Shown here piece by piece: positions 46,865 to 55,286 of a stretch of DNA of 64,000 nt. A program made the translations under genes and the position numbers. Origin of the DNA: Sphingomonas sp. Leaf407 (GTDB lineage: Bacteria > Pseudomonadota > Alphaproteobacteria > Sphingomonadales > Sphingomonadaceae); the NCBI RefSeq assembly GCF_001425385.1, contig NZ_LMQO01000005.1, positions 1 through 64,000 of the forward strand. The letters are read 5' to 3'. The first letter of the stretch is position 1. The number at the start of each line of letters is the position of its first letter. Below the pieces are notes generated by a model. It saw only the letters and a program-made list of their open reading frames with translations, was not told the origin of the DNA and did not search any database.

Positions 46865-47653
46865 ATGCCCGATGCCCGCCGATTGCTGATCGATCTTGCC
46901 ATCATCGGCGGCGTGGGTGTCGTGCTGGCGGTGCTGGGGCCGTTCGGCAGCTTCGCCGCGCCGTTCGCGTGGCGGCTGGTGTATTGGGTGGCGGTCGTAC
47001 TGGCGGGATACCTTTGCTACCGGCCGGCGACGGTGGCGGCGTGCCGGGTGGCGGACGCGCTCGACCTGCCCGAAGCGGCACTGTGGGTCGTCGCCTGCCT
47101 GATCGCGACGGTGCCGATGACGGTGCTCACCTGGGCGGCGAACGGGATCTGGCAGCCGCTGGTCCTGCCCTCGGCAAGCGGGTGGCTTGCCACCTATGCC
47201 AATGTGCTGGTGCTGGGGTCGGCGATCACGCTGATCTTCTGGCTCGGGCACCGGCGGGTGCTGCGCACGACGCCGGTGGTGGAACGGATCGAGCCGCCTG
47301 CCCCGCCGGTTGCGCCAGTGGCCAAAGCGCTGCCGGCCCCGGCGTTTCTCGACCGGTTGCCGCCGCATCTGGGACGCGAGCTGATCGCGCTGGAGATGGA
47401 GGATCATTATGTCCGGGCGCATACCCCGGCGGGGTCGACGCTGATCCTGATGCGGATGCGCGACGCGGCCGCCGAGCTGGAGGGCATCGACGGCCGGCTG
47501 GTCCACCGGAGCTGGTGGGTGGCGCGCGGCCATGTGCGGGGGATGACCCGCGACGGGCGCAACCTCCGCCTGACGCTGACCGGCGGGATCGAGGCCCCGG
47601 TCGCACGCGGACAGGTGGAGGCGTTGCAGGGCGAGGGGTGGTTTCAGGGCTGA
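46865..47653 (+). CDS. membrane-anchored LytTR-family transcription regulator
   Basis: 262 residues. Four membrane helices (about 9-30, 38-56, 72-95, 108-125), a Pro/Ala linker, and a C-terminal LytTR DNA-binding domain (about 160-260: LIALEMEDHYVRAHTPAGST, RLVHRSWWVARGHVRGMTR). It lacks a receiver domain, so it may sense a membrane signal directly. Divergent from the DUF2306 membrane gene; membrane-LytTR regulators often control the adjacent membrane protein. Confidence 0.85.
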   Translation: MPDARRLLIDLAIIGGVGVVLAVLGPFGSFAAPFAWRLVYWVAVVLAGYLCYRPATVAACRVADALDLPEAALWVVACLIATVPMTVLTWAANGIWQPLVLPSASGWLATYANVLVLGSAITLIFWLGHRRVLRTTPVVERIEPPAPPVAPVAKALPAPAFLDRLPPHLGRELIALEMEDHYVRAHTPAGSTLILMRMRDAAAELEGIDGRLVHRSWWVARGHVRGMTRDGRNLRLTLTGGIEAPVARGQVEALQGEGWFQG

Positions 47654-47777
47654 TCGACATTCAGCTGATGCCACCCCTTTTCGTCGTTTCCGCGCAGGCG
47701 GGAACCCATAGACGCAGCGGATTTGGTTCGATGACCGGCGGCGGCGTGTATGGATCCCCGCCTGCGCGGGGATGACG
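47652..47777. repeat. REP-B palindromic element, copy 2, with REP-A-type edge
   Basis: GATCGACATTC (47652-47662), the same edge that bounds REP-A copies, stands 20 bp before a REP-B palindrome (CGTCGTTTCCGCGCAGGCGG ... CCGCCTGCGCGGGGATGACG, 47682-47777). It begins on the stop codon of the LytTR gene (TGA 47651-47653). Confidence 0.75.
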
Positions 47778-47852
47778 CTTGTATCAAGGTGGCGGGATCA
47801 TGCGCCAGACCGGTTCCCCCCGGCGGCCTTATCGGGTAACGGCTGTCCGATC

Positions 47853-48230
47853 ATGGGCAATTTATTTTTCGTCATGGCCGGCGGTGCTGTCGGCTCGGGG
47901 CTGCGTTACCTGTTCGGTCGCGTCATGCTGTCGCTGTCGGGGCCGGGCTATCCGTGGGGGACGCTGGGGGTGAACCTGATCGGCGGCCTCGCCATGGGGC
48001 TGTTGATGGGCACGCTCGCGCGGACCGGCGGGAGCGAGCCGGTGCGGCTGCTGCTCGGCGTCGGCGTGCTGGGCGGGTTCACGACCTTTTCGGCGTTCTC
48101 GCTCGACATGGTGACGATGATCGAGCGGGGGCAGCCGGCGCTGGCGCTGGGCTATGTATTGCTATCGGTCGTGGGTGCGGCGGTGGCGCTGTTCGCGGGC
48201 CTTACGATCACGCGGGGAGTGGCGGCATGA
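47853..48230 (+). CDS. crcB: fluoride channel CrcB/Fluc
   Basis: 125 residues, four membrane helices. Pore and dimer motifs GGAVGSGLRYLFGR, GTLGVNLIGGLAMGLLMG and GVLGGFTTFSAFSLDMV (Phe-box) are intact. It exports fluoride passively. First gene of a six-gene overlapping operon; rluC starts in an ATGA overlap. I see no fluoride riboswitch in front of it. Confidence 0.94.
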   Translation: MGNLFFVMAGGAVGSGLRYLFGRVMLSLSGPGYPWGTLGVNLIGGLAMGLLMGTLARTGGSEPVRLLLGVGVLGGFTTFSAFSLDMVTMIERGQPALALGYVLLSVVGAAVALFAGLTITRGVAA

Positions 48231-49321
48231 GCGGCAACGATGTGCGCCAGTTCACCGTCGGGGCGGACGACGACGGCATCCGGCTCGACCGCTGGTTCAA
48301 GCGGCACCTGCCCGACACGACCTTCAACGTCGTGTCGCGCTGGGCGCGCACCGGGCAGTTGCGGGTCGATGGCGCGCGGGTGCAGCCGGGCGGGCGGCTG
48401 AGCGCCGGGCAGGTGCTGCGCGTGCCTCCCCCTGAGTCGGCGGTGGTGGCGCAACCGCGTGCCAAGGCCGAACGCCCGCCGCTGACCGCAGAACAGACCG
48501 AGCTGGCACAGTCGATGGTGATCCACCGCGATGGCCAAGCGATCGTGCTGAACAAGCCGCCGGGTCTGGCGACGCAGGGCGGGACCAAGACCCACGACCA
48601 TGTCGACGGGCTGCTCGACGCGCTGCAATTCGATGGCGAGGGGCGGCCCAAGCTGGTCCACCGGCTCGACAAGGATACGTCGGGCGCGCTGCTGATCGCG
48701 CGGACGTCGCGCGCCGCCGCGTTCTTCGCCAAGTCGTTTTCGGGGCGGACCGCCAAGAAGGTCTATTGGGCGCTGGTGGTCGGCGTGCCCGACATCGCCG
48801 ACGGGATCGTCGACCTGCCGATCGCCAAGCAGCCGGGCACCGGCGGCGAGAAGATGCACGTCGACGAGGACGAAGGGCAGCCCGCGCGGTCGCGCTATCG
48901 CGTGATCGAACGGGTCGGCAACCGCGCCGCATGGGTCGAGTTGCAGCCGTTCACCGGGCGCACGCATCAGTTGCGCGTCCATATGGCGGCGATCGGCCAT
49001 CCGATCGTCGGCGACGGCAAATATGGCGGGCAGGCCGCGTTCCTGACCGGCGGGGTCAGCCGCAAGATGCACCTGCACGCCCGGCGCATCCGCATCGACC
49101 ATCCCGATGGCGGGCAGTTGGACATCACCGCCGAACTGCCGCCGCATATCGCCGAGAGCATCGACCTGCTGGGCTTCGACCTGTCGCTGGGGCAGGCGAT
49201 GATCGACGACGGCCCGCCGCCCGTCACCCGCGCCGACCTGAAGGCCAAGGCCAAGGCGCATGCCAAGACGTATCGCAAGGAACGGCGCGGCGAGCGGCGG
49301 TCGCGGGGCAGCCGCGACTGA
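48227..49321 (+). CDS. RluC/RluD-type 23S rRNA pseudouridine synthase
   Basis: 364 residues. N-terminal S4 domain (LDRWFKRHLPDTTFNVVSRW), catalytic motif LVHRLDKDTSGALLIARTS with the nucleophilic Asp, RTAKKVYWALVVGVP, and GRTHQLRVHMAAIGHPIVGD. The C-terminus carries a basic tail (KAKAKAHAKTYRKERRGERR) likely to bind RNA. RluC is the nearest match; RluD cannot be excluded. Confidence 0.9.
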   Translation: MSGNDVRQFTVGADDDGIRLDRWFKRHLPDTTFNVVSRWARTGQLRVDGARVQPGGRLSAGQVLRVPPPESAVVAQPRAKAERPPLTAEQTELAQSMVIHRDGQAIVLNKPPGLATQGGTKTHDHVDGLLDALQFDGEGRPKLVHRLDKDTSGALLIARTSRAAAFFAKSFSGRTAKKVYWALVVGVPDIADGIVDLPIAKQPGTGGEKMHVDEDEGQPARSRYRVIERVGNRAAWVELQPFTGRTHQLRVHMAAIGHPIVGDGKYGGQAAFLTGGVSRKMHLHARRIRIDHPDGGQLDITAELPPHIAESIDLLGFDLSLGQAMIDDGPPPVTRADLKAKAKAHAKTYRKERRGERRSRGSRD

Positions 49322-49896
49322 TGCACCCCAATGCCGCGTTCCATATGGACGAGGCCGCCGGGCGGGACTTCGTCGCCGGGGAGGGCTTCGGGGCGTTGTT
49401 CGCGGTGACGCCCGACGGGCCACGGGTGGCGCAGGTGCCGGTGGTGATCGGCGACGACGGGACGCTGCGCTTTCATCTGGCGCGCACCAATGCGCTGACG
49501 CCGCATCTGGCCGGCACCCGCGCGCTGTTCGTGGCGGGCGGGCCGCACGCCTATGTCTCGCCGACATGGTATGCGACCGGGCCGGACGAGGTGCCGACAT
49601 GGAATTACGTGTCGGTCGAGGTCGAGGGGACGATAGCGCCGATCGATCGTGCCGCGCTGATCGGACAGATCGGGGCGATGGCGGCGGCCTATGAGGACGC
49701 AGCCGGCTGGCGGCTCGACCAGATGGCGGCGCACAAGGCCGAGGCGATGCTGGGCGCGATCACCGGGTTCGCGCTGGTGCCCGATGTGTGGCGCGGCACC
49801 GCCAAACTGAGCCAGAACAAGCTACCGGCGGTGCGGGCGCGGGTGATCGCGGCGCTGGGCGATCATCCCTTGGCGGCCCGGATGCGCGCGGCATGA
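49321..49896 (+). CDS. PaiB-like FMN-binding protein
   Basis: 191 residues. MHPNAAFHMDEAAGRDFVAG, GTLRFHLARTNALTPHLAGT, HAYVSPTWYATGPDEVPTWN and a C-terminal MLGAITGFALVPDVWRGTAK are the blocks of the FMN-binding negative transcriptional regulator (PaiB) family, a split-barrel flavoprotein without a recognisable DNA-binding helix. Its start shares one base with the rluC stop; the next gene overlaps by four. The regulatory label comes from Bacillus and may not apply here. Confidence 0.85.
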   Translation: MHPNAAFHMDEAAGRDFVAGEGFGALFAVTPDGPRVAQVPVVIGDDGTLRFHLARTNALTPHLAGTRALFVAGGPHAYVSPTWYATGPDEVPTWNYVSVEVEGTIAPIDRAALIGQIGAMAAAYEDAAGWRLDQMAAHKAEAMLGAITGFALVPDVWRGTAKLSQNKLPAVRARVIAALGDHPLAARMRAA

Positions 49897-50552
49897 CGAA
49901 GCTGGCGGTGTTCGATTGCGACGGGACGCTGGCCGACGGGCAGGCGAACATCTGTCGCGCGATGGCGCTGGCGTTCGCCGATGCGGCGCTGCCCGCGCCC
50001 GATCCGCGCGCGGTGCGGCGGATCGTGGGGTTGAGCTTGCCGCAGGCGGTGGCGCTGCTGGCCCCGGCGATCGGCGAGGCGGGACATCAAACGGTGGCCG
50101 AGGGGTACAAGCGCCATTTCCGGGCGATGCGGATCGACGGGCGGCTGCTGGAGGAACCGTTGTTTCCGGGCATCGCCGAATTGCTCGACCGGTTGATCGA
50201 TGCGGGCTGGCGGCTGGGGGTGGCGACGGGCAAGTCCGATCGCGGCCTCGCGCTGCTGCTGGCGCATCATGGCCTGTCGCGCCATTTCGTGACGCTCCAG
50301 ACCGCCGACCGGCATCCATCGAAGCCCGATCCGGCGATGCTGCTGGCGGCGATCGCCGAAGCGGGTGCGACGCGCGAGACGACGGTGATGATCGGCGATA
50401 CCGCGTTCGACATGGGCATGGCGCGCGCAGGCGGCACCCGCGCCATCGGGGTGGAATGGGGCTATCATCCCCCCGCCGAACTGGTCGCGGCGGGGGCCGA
50501 TGCGCTGGCGCAGGATGCGGTGGCGCTTGGACGGTTGCTGGAGGTGGCATGA
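49893..50552 (+). CDS. HAD-IA phosphatase (phosphoglycolate phosphatase-like)
   Basis: 219 residues. Motif I LAVFDCDGTLADGQANI, motif II GVATGKSDRGL, Lys in HPSKPDPAML and motif IV VMIGDTAFDMGMARAGG. In sphingomonads this gene typically lies between rluC and the ATP12 gene. Overlaps neighbours by ATGA on both sides. Substrate likely 2-phosphoglycolate or a similar small metabolite. Confidence 0.85.
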   Translation: MTKLAVFDCDGTLADGQANICRAMALAFADAALPAPDPRAVRRIVGLSLPQAVALLAPAIGEAGHQTVAEGYKRHFRAMRIDGRLLEEPLFPGIAELLDRLIDAGWRLGVATGKSDRGLALLLAHHGLSRHFVTLQTADRHPSKPDPAMLLAAIAEAGATRETTVMIGDTAFDMGMARAGGTRAIGVEWGYHPPAELVAAGADALAQDAVALGRLLEVA

Positions 50553-50758
50553 GTGCGAACGATCCCGCGCGGAACCGCTGGCTGGTGCTGGTCGGCGTCC
50601 GCATCGCGACCGCGATCGGCGCGGTGTTCGGCGTGGTGTTGATCGCACGGGCGGGCGACACGTTACCCAAGGTGCTGGGCACCGCGATCGTGCTGTCGGC
50701 GCTGTACGCGATGGCGGTGGTGCCGCGTGGGCTGGCCGCGAAATGGCGCAGCAAGTGA
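50549..50758 (+). CDS. small two-helix membrane protein
   Basis: 69 residues: a polar N-terminus, then WLVLVGVRIATAIGAVFGVV and LGTAIVLSALYAMAVVPRGL as two membrane helices, with a basic end KWRSK. ATGA overlap with the HAD gene and 16-bp overlap with the ATP12 gene. Unknown function; its conserved place next to ATP12 suggests a link to ATP synthase assembly, which is inference. Confidence 0.65.
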   Translation: MSANDPARNRWLVLVGVRIATAIGAVFGVVLIARAGDTLPKVLGTAIVLSALYAMAVVPRGLAAKWRSK

Positions 50759-51441
50759 GGCGGTTCTGGAAGGACGTGACCGTCACCCCGGAGGGCGGGA
50801 TCGCGCTCGACGGAAAGCCGGTGCGCACGCCGGGGCGGCTGCCGCTGGTCGTGCCCTTCCCCGCGCTGGCCGAGGCGATCGCGGCGGAATGGCGCGCGGT
50901 CGGCGAGACGATCGATCCGCGCGCGATGCCGCTCACCGGCCTCGCCAATGCCGCGATCGAGCGGGTCGCGCCCGATCCGGTCGCGTTCGGTTCGGGCATC
51001 GCCGTCTATGGCGCGAGCGACCTCACCTGCTACCGCGCCGGGGACGAGCCGCTCGCCGGACGGCAGGCGGCGGCATGGGACCCGGTGCTGGACTGGGCGC
51101 GCGACCGGTACGGCGTCGAATTCATCGTGACCGACGGGGTGATGCCGGTCGAACAGCCGCCGCTGACGCTTGCCCGGTTGCGCGAGGCGGTGGTTGGATT
51201 GTCGCCATGGGTGCTGGCGCCGCTGTCGCCGATCGTGAGCCTGACCGGATCGTTGCTGCTCGGGCTGATGCTGGTCGAGCGGGCGATTTCGGCGGAGGCG
51301 GCTTGGGGCGCGGCGCATGTCGACGAGGACTGGCAGGCCGAGCAATGGGGTGAGGATTATCTGGCGGCCGAAGCTCGGGCGGTTCGGTTGCGGGAATATA
51401 CGGCGGCTGTGGGAGCGCTTGGCGCGCCGGGCGAGGCGTAG
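50743..51441 (+). CDS. ATP12-family F1-ATPase assembly chaperone
   Basis: 232 residues. RRFWKDVTVTPEGGIALDGK, VRTPGRLPLVVPFPALAEAI and EWRAVGETIDPRAMPLTGLA form the ATP12 N-terminal half; DEDWQAEQWGEDYLAAEARA is the C-terminal conserved block. It helps assemble the alpha subunit of F1. The last six residues (GAPGEA) and TAG are encoded by GGCGCGCCGGGCGAGGCG plus the stop, identical to the end of the HAD gene at 32557, because a repeat module overlaps both. Confidence 0.88.
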   Translation: MAQQVRRFWKDVTVTPEGGIALDGKPVRTPGRLPLVVPFPALAEAIAAEWRAVGETIDPRAMPLTGLANAAIERVAPDPVAFGSGIAVYGASDLTCYRAGDEPLAGRQAAAWDPVLDWARDRYGVEFIVTDGVMPVEQPPLTLARLREAVVGLSPWVLAPLSPIVSLTGSLLLGLMLVERAISAEAAWGAAHVDEDWQAEQWGEDYLAAEARAVRLREYTAAVGALGAPGEA

Positions 51442-51985
51442 CGAAGCTACGTCGAGCCGCACGAGGCGCGCCCGGCCGGCGGCGCGGAAAGCGCCGTCCG
51501 ACGGCATGGGCTTTGCCCATGGCGGGTGTTGGAAGCACCCGGAACGGCTTCCGGTCAGGAACCGCATCGTCGGCGTGTATGGATTCCGGCCTTCGCCGGA
51601 ATGACGATGGGGGCAGCGGTCGGGCGCGTTGCGGCGGCGGTAATTCCCCCCAAAGTTTACAAAGTTTACACTTGCGGCGCGTTTTGGCGGGGGTGTTGGT
51701 GTCTCGATCCGTCACCCCTAACCGTCGCCCCAGCGAAGACTGGGGCCTCGCGCGGCTCCTGCTGCGCGCTATCGCAGGGAGATCCCAGCCTTCGCTGGGA
51801 TGACGCTGGTGGATGGGTTGGAAGAAGAAGGTTGGTTCACGCGGAGGCGCGGAGGCGCGGGGGGGGGGGGGCCGCATGGGGACACGCCGCGCGTTCCGAT
51901 GTGGTGGAGGGGCTGCTCGCGCAGCCGGGGGCGGGACGGTCCATGCCGTCCACGCTGCATCAACGACCGCCCTGTAGGACAGCGC
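51421..51985. repeat. composite repeat island 3
   Basis: Begins inside the ATP12 gene. Order: three-hairpin module (51421-51530, ending CATGGGCTTTGCCCATGG); a short REP-B-like half (about 51566-51605); AAAGTTTACAAAGTTTACAC (about 51651); a REP-C relative (51723-51805); the CGCGGAGGCGCGGAGGCGCG module with a run of 13 G (51859-51871); and CCCTGTAGGACAGCGC ending at the LacI gene stop (51986). Module order matches island 2. No gene is visible. Confidence 0.75.
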
Positions 51986-53005
51986 CTATCGCGGCGGCGC
52001 GGTCGAGCCGTGGAGGTCGAGGTCGAGCGTGACGCCCGGTTCGGCGTCGGCGGGGCGGCCCTCGATGCGGTCGATCAGGCGGCGGGTGATGGTGGCGGCC
52101 ATGTCGGCGATCGGGCGGCGGACGGTGGTGAGCGCGGGCGTCAGCATCATTGCCAGGATGCTGCCGTCGAAGCCGACCACCGACAGGTCGCCCGGCACCG
52201 ACAGGCCGTGGCCGGCGGCGACCTTCAGCACGGCGGCGGCCATCACGTCGTTGCCGGCGAAGATCGCGGTCGGGCGCGGATCATGCGCCAGCACCGCCTG
52301 CGCGCCGGCCACGCCCGAATCGAAGCCGTAATCGCCGATCGCCTCGGTCAGCAGGGCGATGCCCCGCTGCGCCAGCGCGGCAACGAAGCCGGCGCGGCGT
52401 TCAAGCGCGCTGTGCGCGTCGGCGGGACCCGAGATCAGCGCGACGCGGGTATGGCCGAGGTCGAGCAGATGCGCGGCGACGGCGGCGGCGGCACCACGCT
52501 CGTCAGCCACCAGCATCGCGTCATAGCCCTCCAGCCGGACCGAGGAGAGTGCTACCGCCGGCACGCCGACCTGCGCCAGCCGGTAGGGCAGCGCGGCGAT
52601 GCCCGACACCGGCGGCACGACGACGACCCCGTCGACGCGCGAGCGCTGGACGAATTCGATCACGTCCTCGGCCGGATCGCCGCCATCGGCGCGGACCGGG
52701 TGGACGACCAGTTCATAGCCGCGCACCGACGCTTCGCGCACCATGCCGCGTTGCAGGGGATCGAGCACCAGCGCGTTGCGATCGTTGTGGACGAGGCCCA
52801 GCAGGAACGAGCGCCCGGTGGCAAGGCCGCGCGCGCGGGCGCTGGGACGGAACTGGAGCGCGGCGATGACCGCCTCGACCTTTTCGCGCGTCTCGGCATT
52901 CACCAGCGGCGAGCGGTTGAGCACGCGCGAGACGGTGCGGATCGACACCTGCGCGCGCGCCGCGACGTCGGCGATGGTGGTTCCGCTCTGGGGGGTGTCG
53001 TGCAT
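51986..53005 (-). CDS. LacI-family transcription regulator
   Basis: 339 residues. N-terminal HTH TTIADVAARAQVSIRTVSRV followed by the hinge FRPSARARGLATGRS, then a periplasmic-binding-like ligand domain (LGLVHNDRNALVLDPLQRGM, HTRVALISGPADAHSALERR, VPGDLSVVGFDGSILAMML). LacI members usually answer to sugars. Placed at the edge of the hydroxyproline/GH127 cluster, an arabinose-type ligand is a reasonable guess, not shown by sequence. The start at 53005 follows the family; earlier in-frame starts lie in a repeat. Confidence 0.9.
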   Translation of the reverse strand: MHDTPQSGTTIADVAARAQVSIRTVSRVLNRSPLVNAETREKVEAVIAALQFRPSARARGLATGRSFLLGLVHNDRNALVLDPLQRGMVREASVRGYELVVHPVRADGGDPAEDVIEFVQRSRVDGVVVVPPVSGIAALPYRLAQVGVPAVALSSVRLEGYDAMLVADERGAAAAVAAHLLDLGHTRVALISGPADAHSALERRAGFVAALAQRGIALLTEAIGDYGFDSGVAGAQAVLAHDPRPTAIFAGNDVMAAAVLKVAAGHGLSVPGDLSVVGFDGSILAMMLTPALTTVRRPIADMAATITRRLIDRIEGRPADAEPGVTLDLDLHGSTAPPR

Positions 53006-53068
53006 CAGACGATGGGTATCGCCCGACGGGGCGGTCGGGCGCAAGGGGCGGCACGCGGACACCCACTT

Positions 53069-53166
53069 CGTCACCCCCGCGCAGGCGGGGGTCCATAGAC
53101 GCAACGGCAACGCTTCTATCAGAAGCGTCAGCGTTTATGGATTCCCGCCTGCGCGGGAATGACGGG
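53069..53166. repeat. REP-B palindromic element, copy 3
   Basis: CGTCACCCCCGCGCAGGCGG at the left and CCCGCCTGCGCGGGAATGAC at the right, with a second inner hairpin ACGCTTCT/ATC/AGAAGCGT (about 53110-53128). It sits two bases from the stop of the permease gene. Confidence 0.78.
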
Positions 53167-53167
53167 T

Positions 53168-54589
53168 TTAGTCGAACACCCCGCCCTTTGCCCGCAGCGC
53201 GCGGCTCGCACGGCGGCCGTAGGCGAGGTAGATCGCGAGGCCGATCGCGTTCCAGATCAGGAAGCGGACCAGCGTCGCGCCGGGCAGGCTGTGGAGCAGA
53301 TAGAGGCAGCCGAGGATCGCCCCCGTCCCCACCACCATCGGCGCGGGGCAGCGGAACAGGCGTTTGGCGGTCGGCGCGGTGCGGCGCAGCACCATCAGGC
53401 AGGCACCGACCGCGACGAAGGCGACGAGCGTGCCGGCATTGGCCAGCTCGGCGATCTCGTCGAGGCGGAACAGCCCGGCGACGACCGCGATCGACAGGCC
53501 GGTCAGCACGGTGATCCGCGTCGGCGCGCCGCTGCGCTTGCTGACGGTGGCGAGGCTTGCGGGCAGCAGCCCGTCGCGCGCCATGACGAAGAAGATGCGG
53601 CTCTGCCCGTACATCATCACGAGGATGACCGAGGGGAGCGCGATGACGGCGGCGAGCGCGATCAGATAGGCGGCGGTCGGTTGATTGAGGGTGCGCAGCA
53701 CCAGCGCGAGCGGCTCGGACGAATTGGCCAGCGTCTGGAACGGCACCGCGCCGATCGCCGCCACCGCGACGCCCATGTAGATCGCGGTACACAGCAGCAT
53801 CGACCCGACGATGCCGATCGTCAGGTCACGGCCGGGGTTCTTCGCTTCCTCGGCCGAGGTCGCGACCGCGTCGAAGCCGTAGAATGCGAAGAACACGATC
53901 GCCGCCGCTGCCATCACTCCGCGCTTGGTCCCCTCCACCTCGGTACTGCCAAAGCCATAGGGCATGAACGGGTGGAGGTTGTTGGCGTCGAACGCGGGCA
54001 TGGCGAAGGCGATGAACACGCCCAATGCCACCAGCTTGATGACGACCAGCACGATGTTGAGCGTCGCGCTCTCGCGCGTGCCCGCCACCAGCATCCCCAT
54101 CACCGCCAGTGCGACCAGCACGGCGGGCAGGTTGACGATGCCGCCGCCATGCGGCCCGGCGAGCAGTTCGGGCGGGAGCGTGACGCCGATCGCCTGAATC
54201 CACCCGACCAGATAGCCCGACCAGCCGACCGCGACCGTCGAGCAGGCCAGCGAATATTCGAGGATCAGCGACCAGCCGACGACCCATGCCGCCGTTTCGC
54301 CCAGCGCCACATAGCTGAAGGTATAGGCGCTGCCCGCCGCCGGGATCATCGTCGCCAGTTCGGCATAGGCAAGCGCGGCGCAGGCGCACACTGCGCCGGC
54401 AATGGCGAAGGCGAGGATGACGGCGGGGCCGGCGCGCTCCGCCCCCACCCCGGTCAGCGTATAGATGCCGGTGCCGACGATCGCGCCGACCCCCAGCGCG
54501 ATCAGATGCGGCCAACTGAGCGTCTTGGCGAGCGCCTGTCCCGCCGGGGCGTGCTGCCCCAATGGTTTGCGCGGTCCGATGATCGACAT
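53168..54589 (-). CDS. APC-superfamily amino-acid permease (CAT-like)
   Basis: 473 residues, 12-13 membrane helices. LIALGVGAIVGTGIYTLTGV carries the unwound first helix (GAIVGTGIY) that binds the amino acid; AAAIVFFAFYGFDAVATSAE is the helix 6 signature; YGQSRIFFVMARDGLLPASL matches helix 8 of cationic-amino-acid/YfnA-type permeases. In this cluster it is the candidate importer for hydroxyproline or small peptide products. The start is ATG 54589. It lies 40 bp after the GntR gene on the same strand. Confidence 0.9.
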   Translation of the reverse strand: MSIIGPRKPLGQHAPAGQALAKTLSWPHLIALGVGAIVGTGIYTLTGVGAERAGPAVILAFAIAGAVCACAALAYAELATMIPAAGSAYTFSYVALGETAAWVVGWSLILEYSLACSTVAVGWSGYLVGWIQAIGVTLPPELLAGPHGGGIVNLPAVLVALAVMGMLVAGTRESATLNIVLVVIKLVALGVFIAFAMPAFDANNLHPFMPYGFGSTEVEGTKRGVMAAAAIVFFAFYGFDAVATSAEEAKNPGRDLTIGIVGSMLLCTAIYMGVAVAAIGAVPFQTLANSSEPLALVLRTLNQPTAAYLIALAAVIALPSVILVMMYGQSRIFFVMARDGLLPASLATVSKRSGAPTRITVLTGLSIAVVAGLFRLDEIAELANAGTLVAFVAVGACLMVLRRTAPTAKRLFRCPAPMVVGTGAILGCLYLLHSLPGATLVRFLIWNAIGLAIYLAYGRRASRALRAKGGVFD

Positions 54590-54629
54590 GGCCTGTTTCC
54601 CCCCCTGTGCCGTCGTCCGTCCGCTCAGG

Positions 54630-55286
54630 TCAGGCGGCGGTGAATTGTCCGTGCAGATCGTGCAGCGTCGCCTCGATATGGCGATGCAGCAAGGCCTCGA
54701 GCGCCACCGCGTCGCGCGCCAGCCACGCATCGATCAGGTGGCGATGTTCGAGATGCGCGCGGGCGTCGCGCCCGGCGGGTTCGAGATGGCGGATGACGTA
54801 GCGTTCGGCGAGGAACGCCAGCCGTTCGATCAACTGCGTCGTCAGCAGCCCGCCGCCCGGCCGCACCAGCGCGACGTGGAACGCGCGGTTGCACACCGCG
54901 ACCTCGGCGAGATTGGTGTGCGCCGCCTTGTCGAGCGCATGGAACGCGGCCAGCGCCTCGGCCCGTTCGGCATCGTCGGCGAGCGCGGCGGCGCGCGCGG
55001 CGGCGGCGGGTTCGATCGCGAGGCGCAGCGCATAGATCTCGTCGGCCTGATCCGTCGACATCGGGCGGACCGAATAGCCGCGATTGGCCTGGCTGACGAG
55101 CAGCCCTTCCTGTTCCAATCGGCCGAGCGCCTCGCGCAGCGGAATCTTGCTCACCCCCAGTTCGGCGGCCAGCGCGTCCTGCCGGATCGGGGCATCCTCA
55201 CCCAGACTGCCGGTGACGATGCGGTCGCGGACGATGGTGAACACCTGATCGGACAGGGTGCGGACGACGATTGCGGAACTGTTCAC
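54630..55286 (-). CDS. GntR-family regulator (FadR/FCD type)
   Basis: 218 residues. N-terminal winged helix (TLSDQVFTIVRDRIVTGSLG, ELGVSKIPLREALGRLEQEG) and an all-helical FCD ligand domain with the metal-binding His residues (AFHALD, CNRAFHVALV, EHRHLIDAWLARD). The GTG start overlaps the epimerase stop. FCD regulators commonly control sugar-acid or amino-acid catabolism and bind GTATAC-centred palindromes; such a site lies in the cluster's divergent promoter at 57253-57266. Confidence 0.92.
   Translation of the reverse strand: MNSSAIVVRTLSDQVFTIVRDRIVTGSLGEDAPIRQDALAAELGVSKIPLREALGRLEQEGLLVSQANRGYSVRPMSTDQADEIYALRLAIEPAAAARAAALADDAERAEALAAFHALDKAAHTNLAEVAVCNRAFHVALVRPGGGLLTTQLIERLAFLAERYVIRHLEPAGRDARAHLEHRHLIDAWLARDAVALEALLHRHIEATLHDLHGQFTAA

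Noticed and set aside
47771-47852. Possible fluoride riboswitch ahead of crcB
   Set aside because: The conserved GGNGATGG start, pseudoknot pairing and CTAC-type end of that class are not visible in this 80-base leader, most of which follows a REP-B element.
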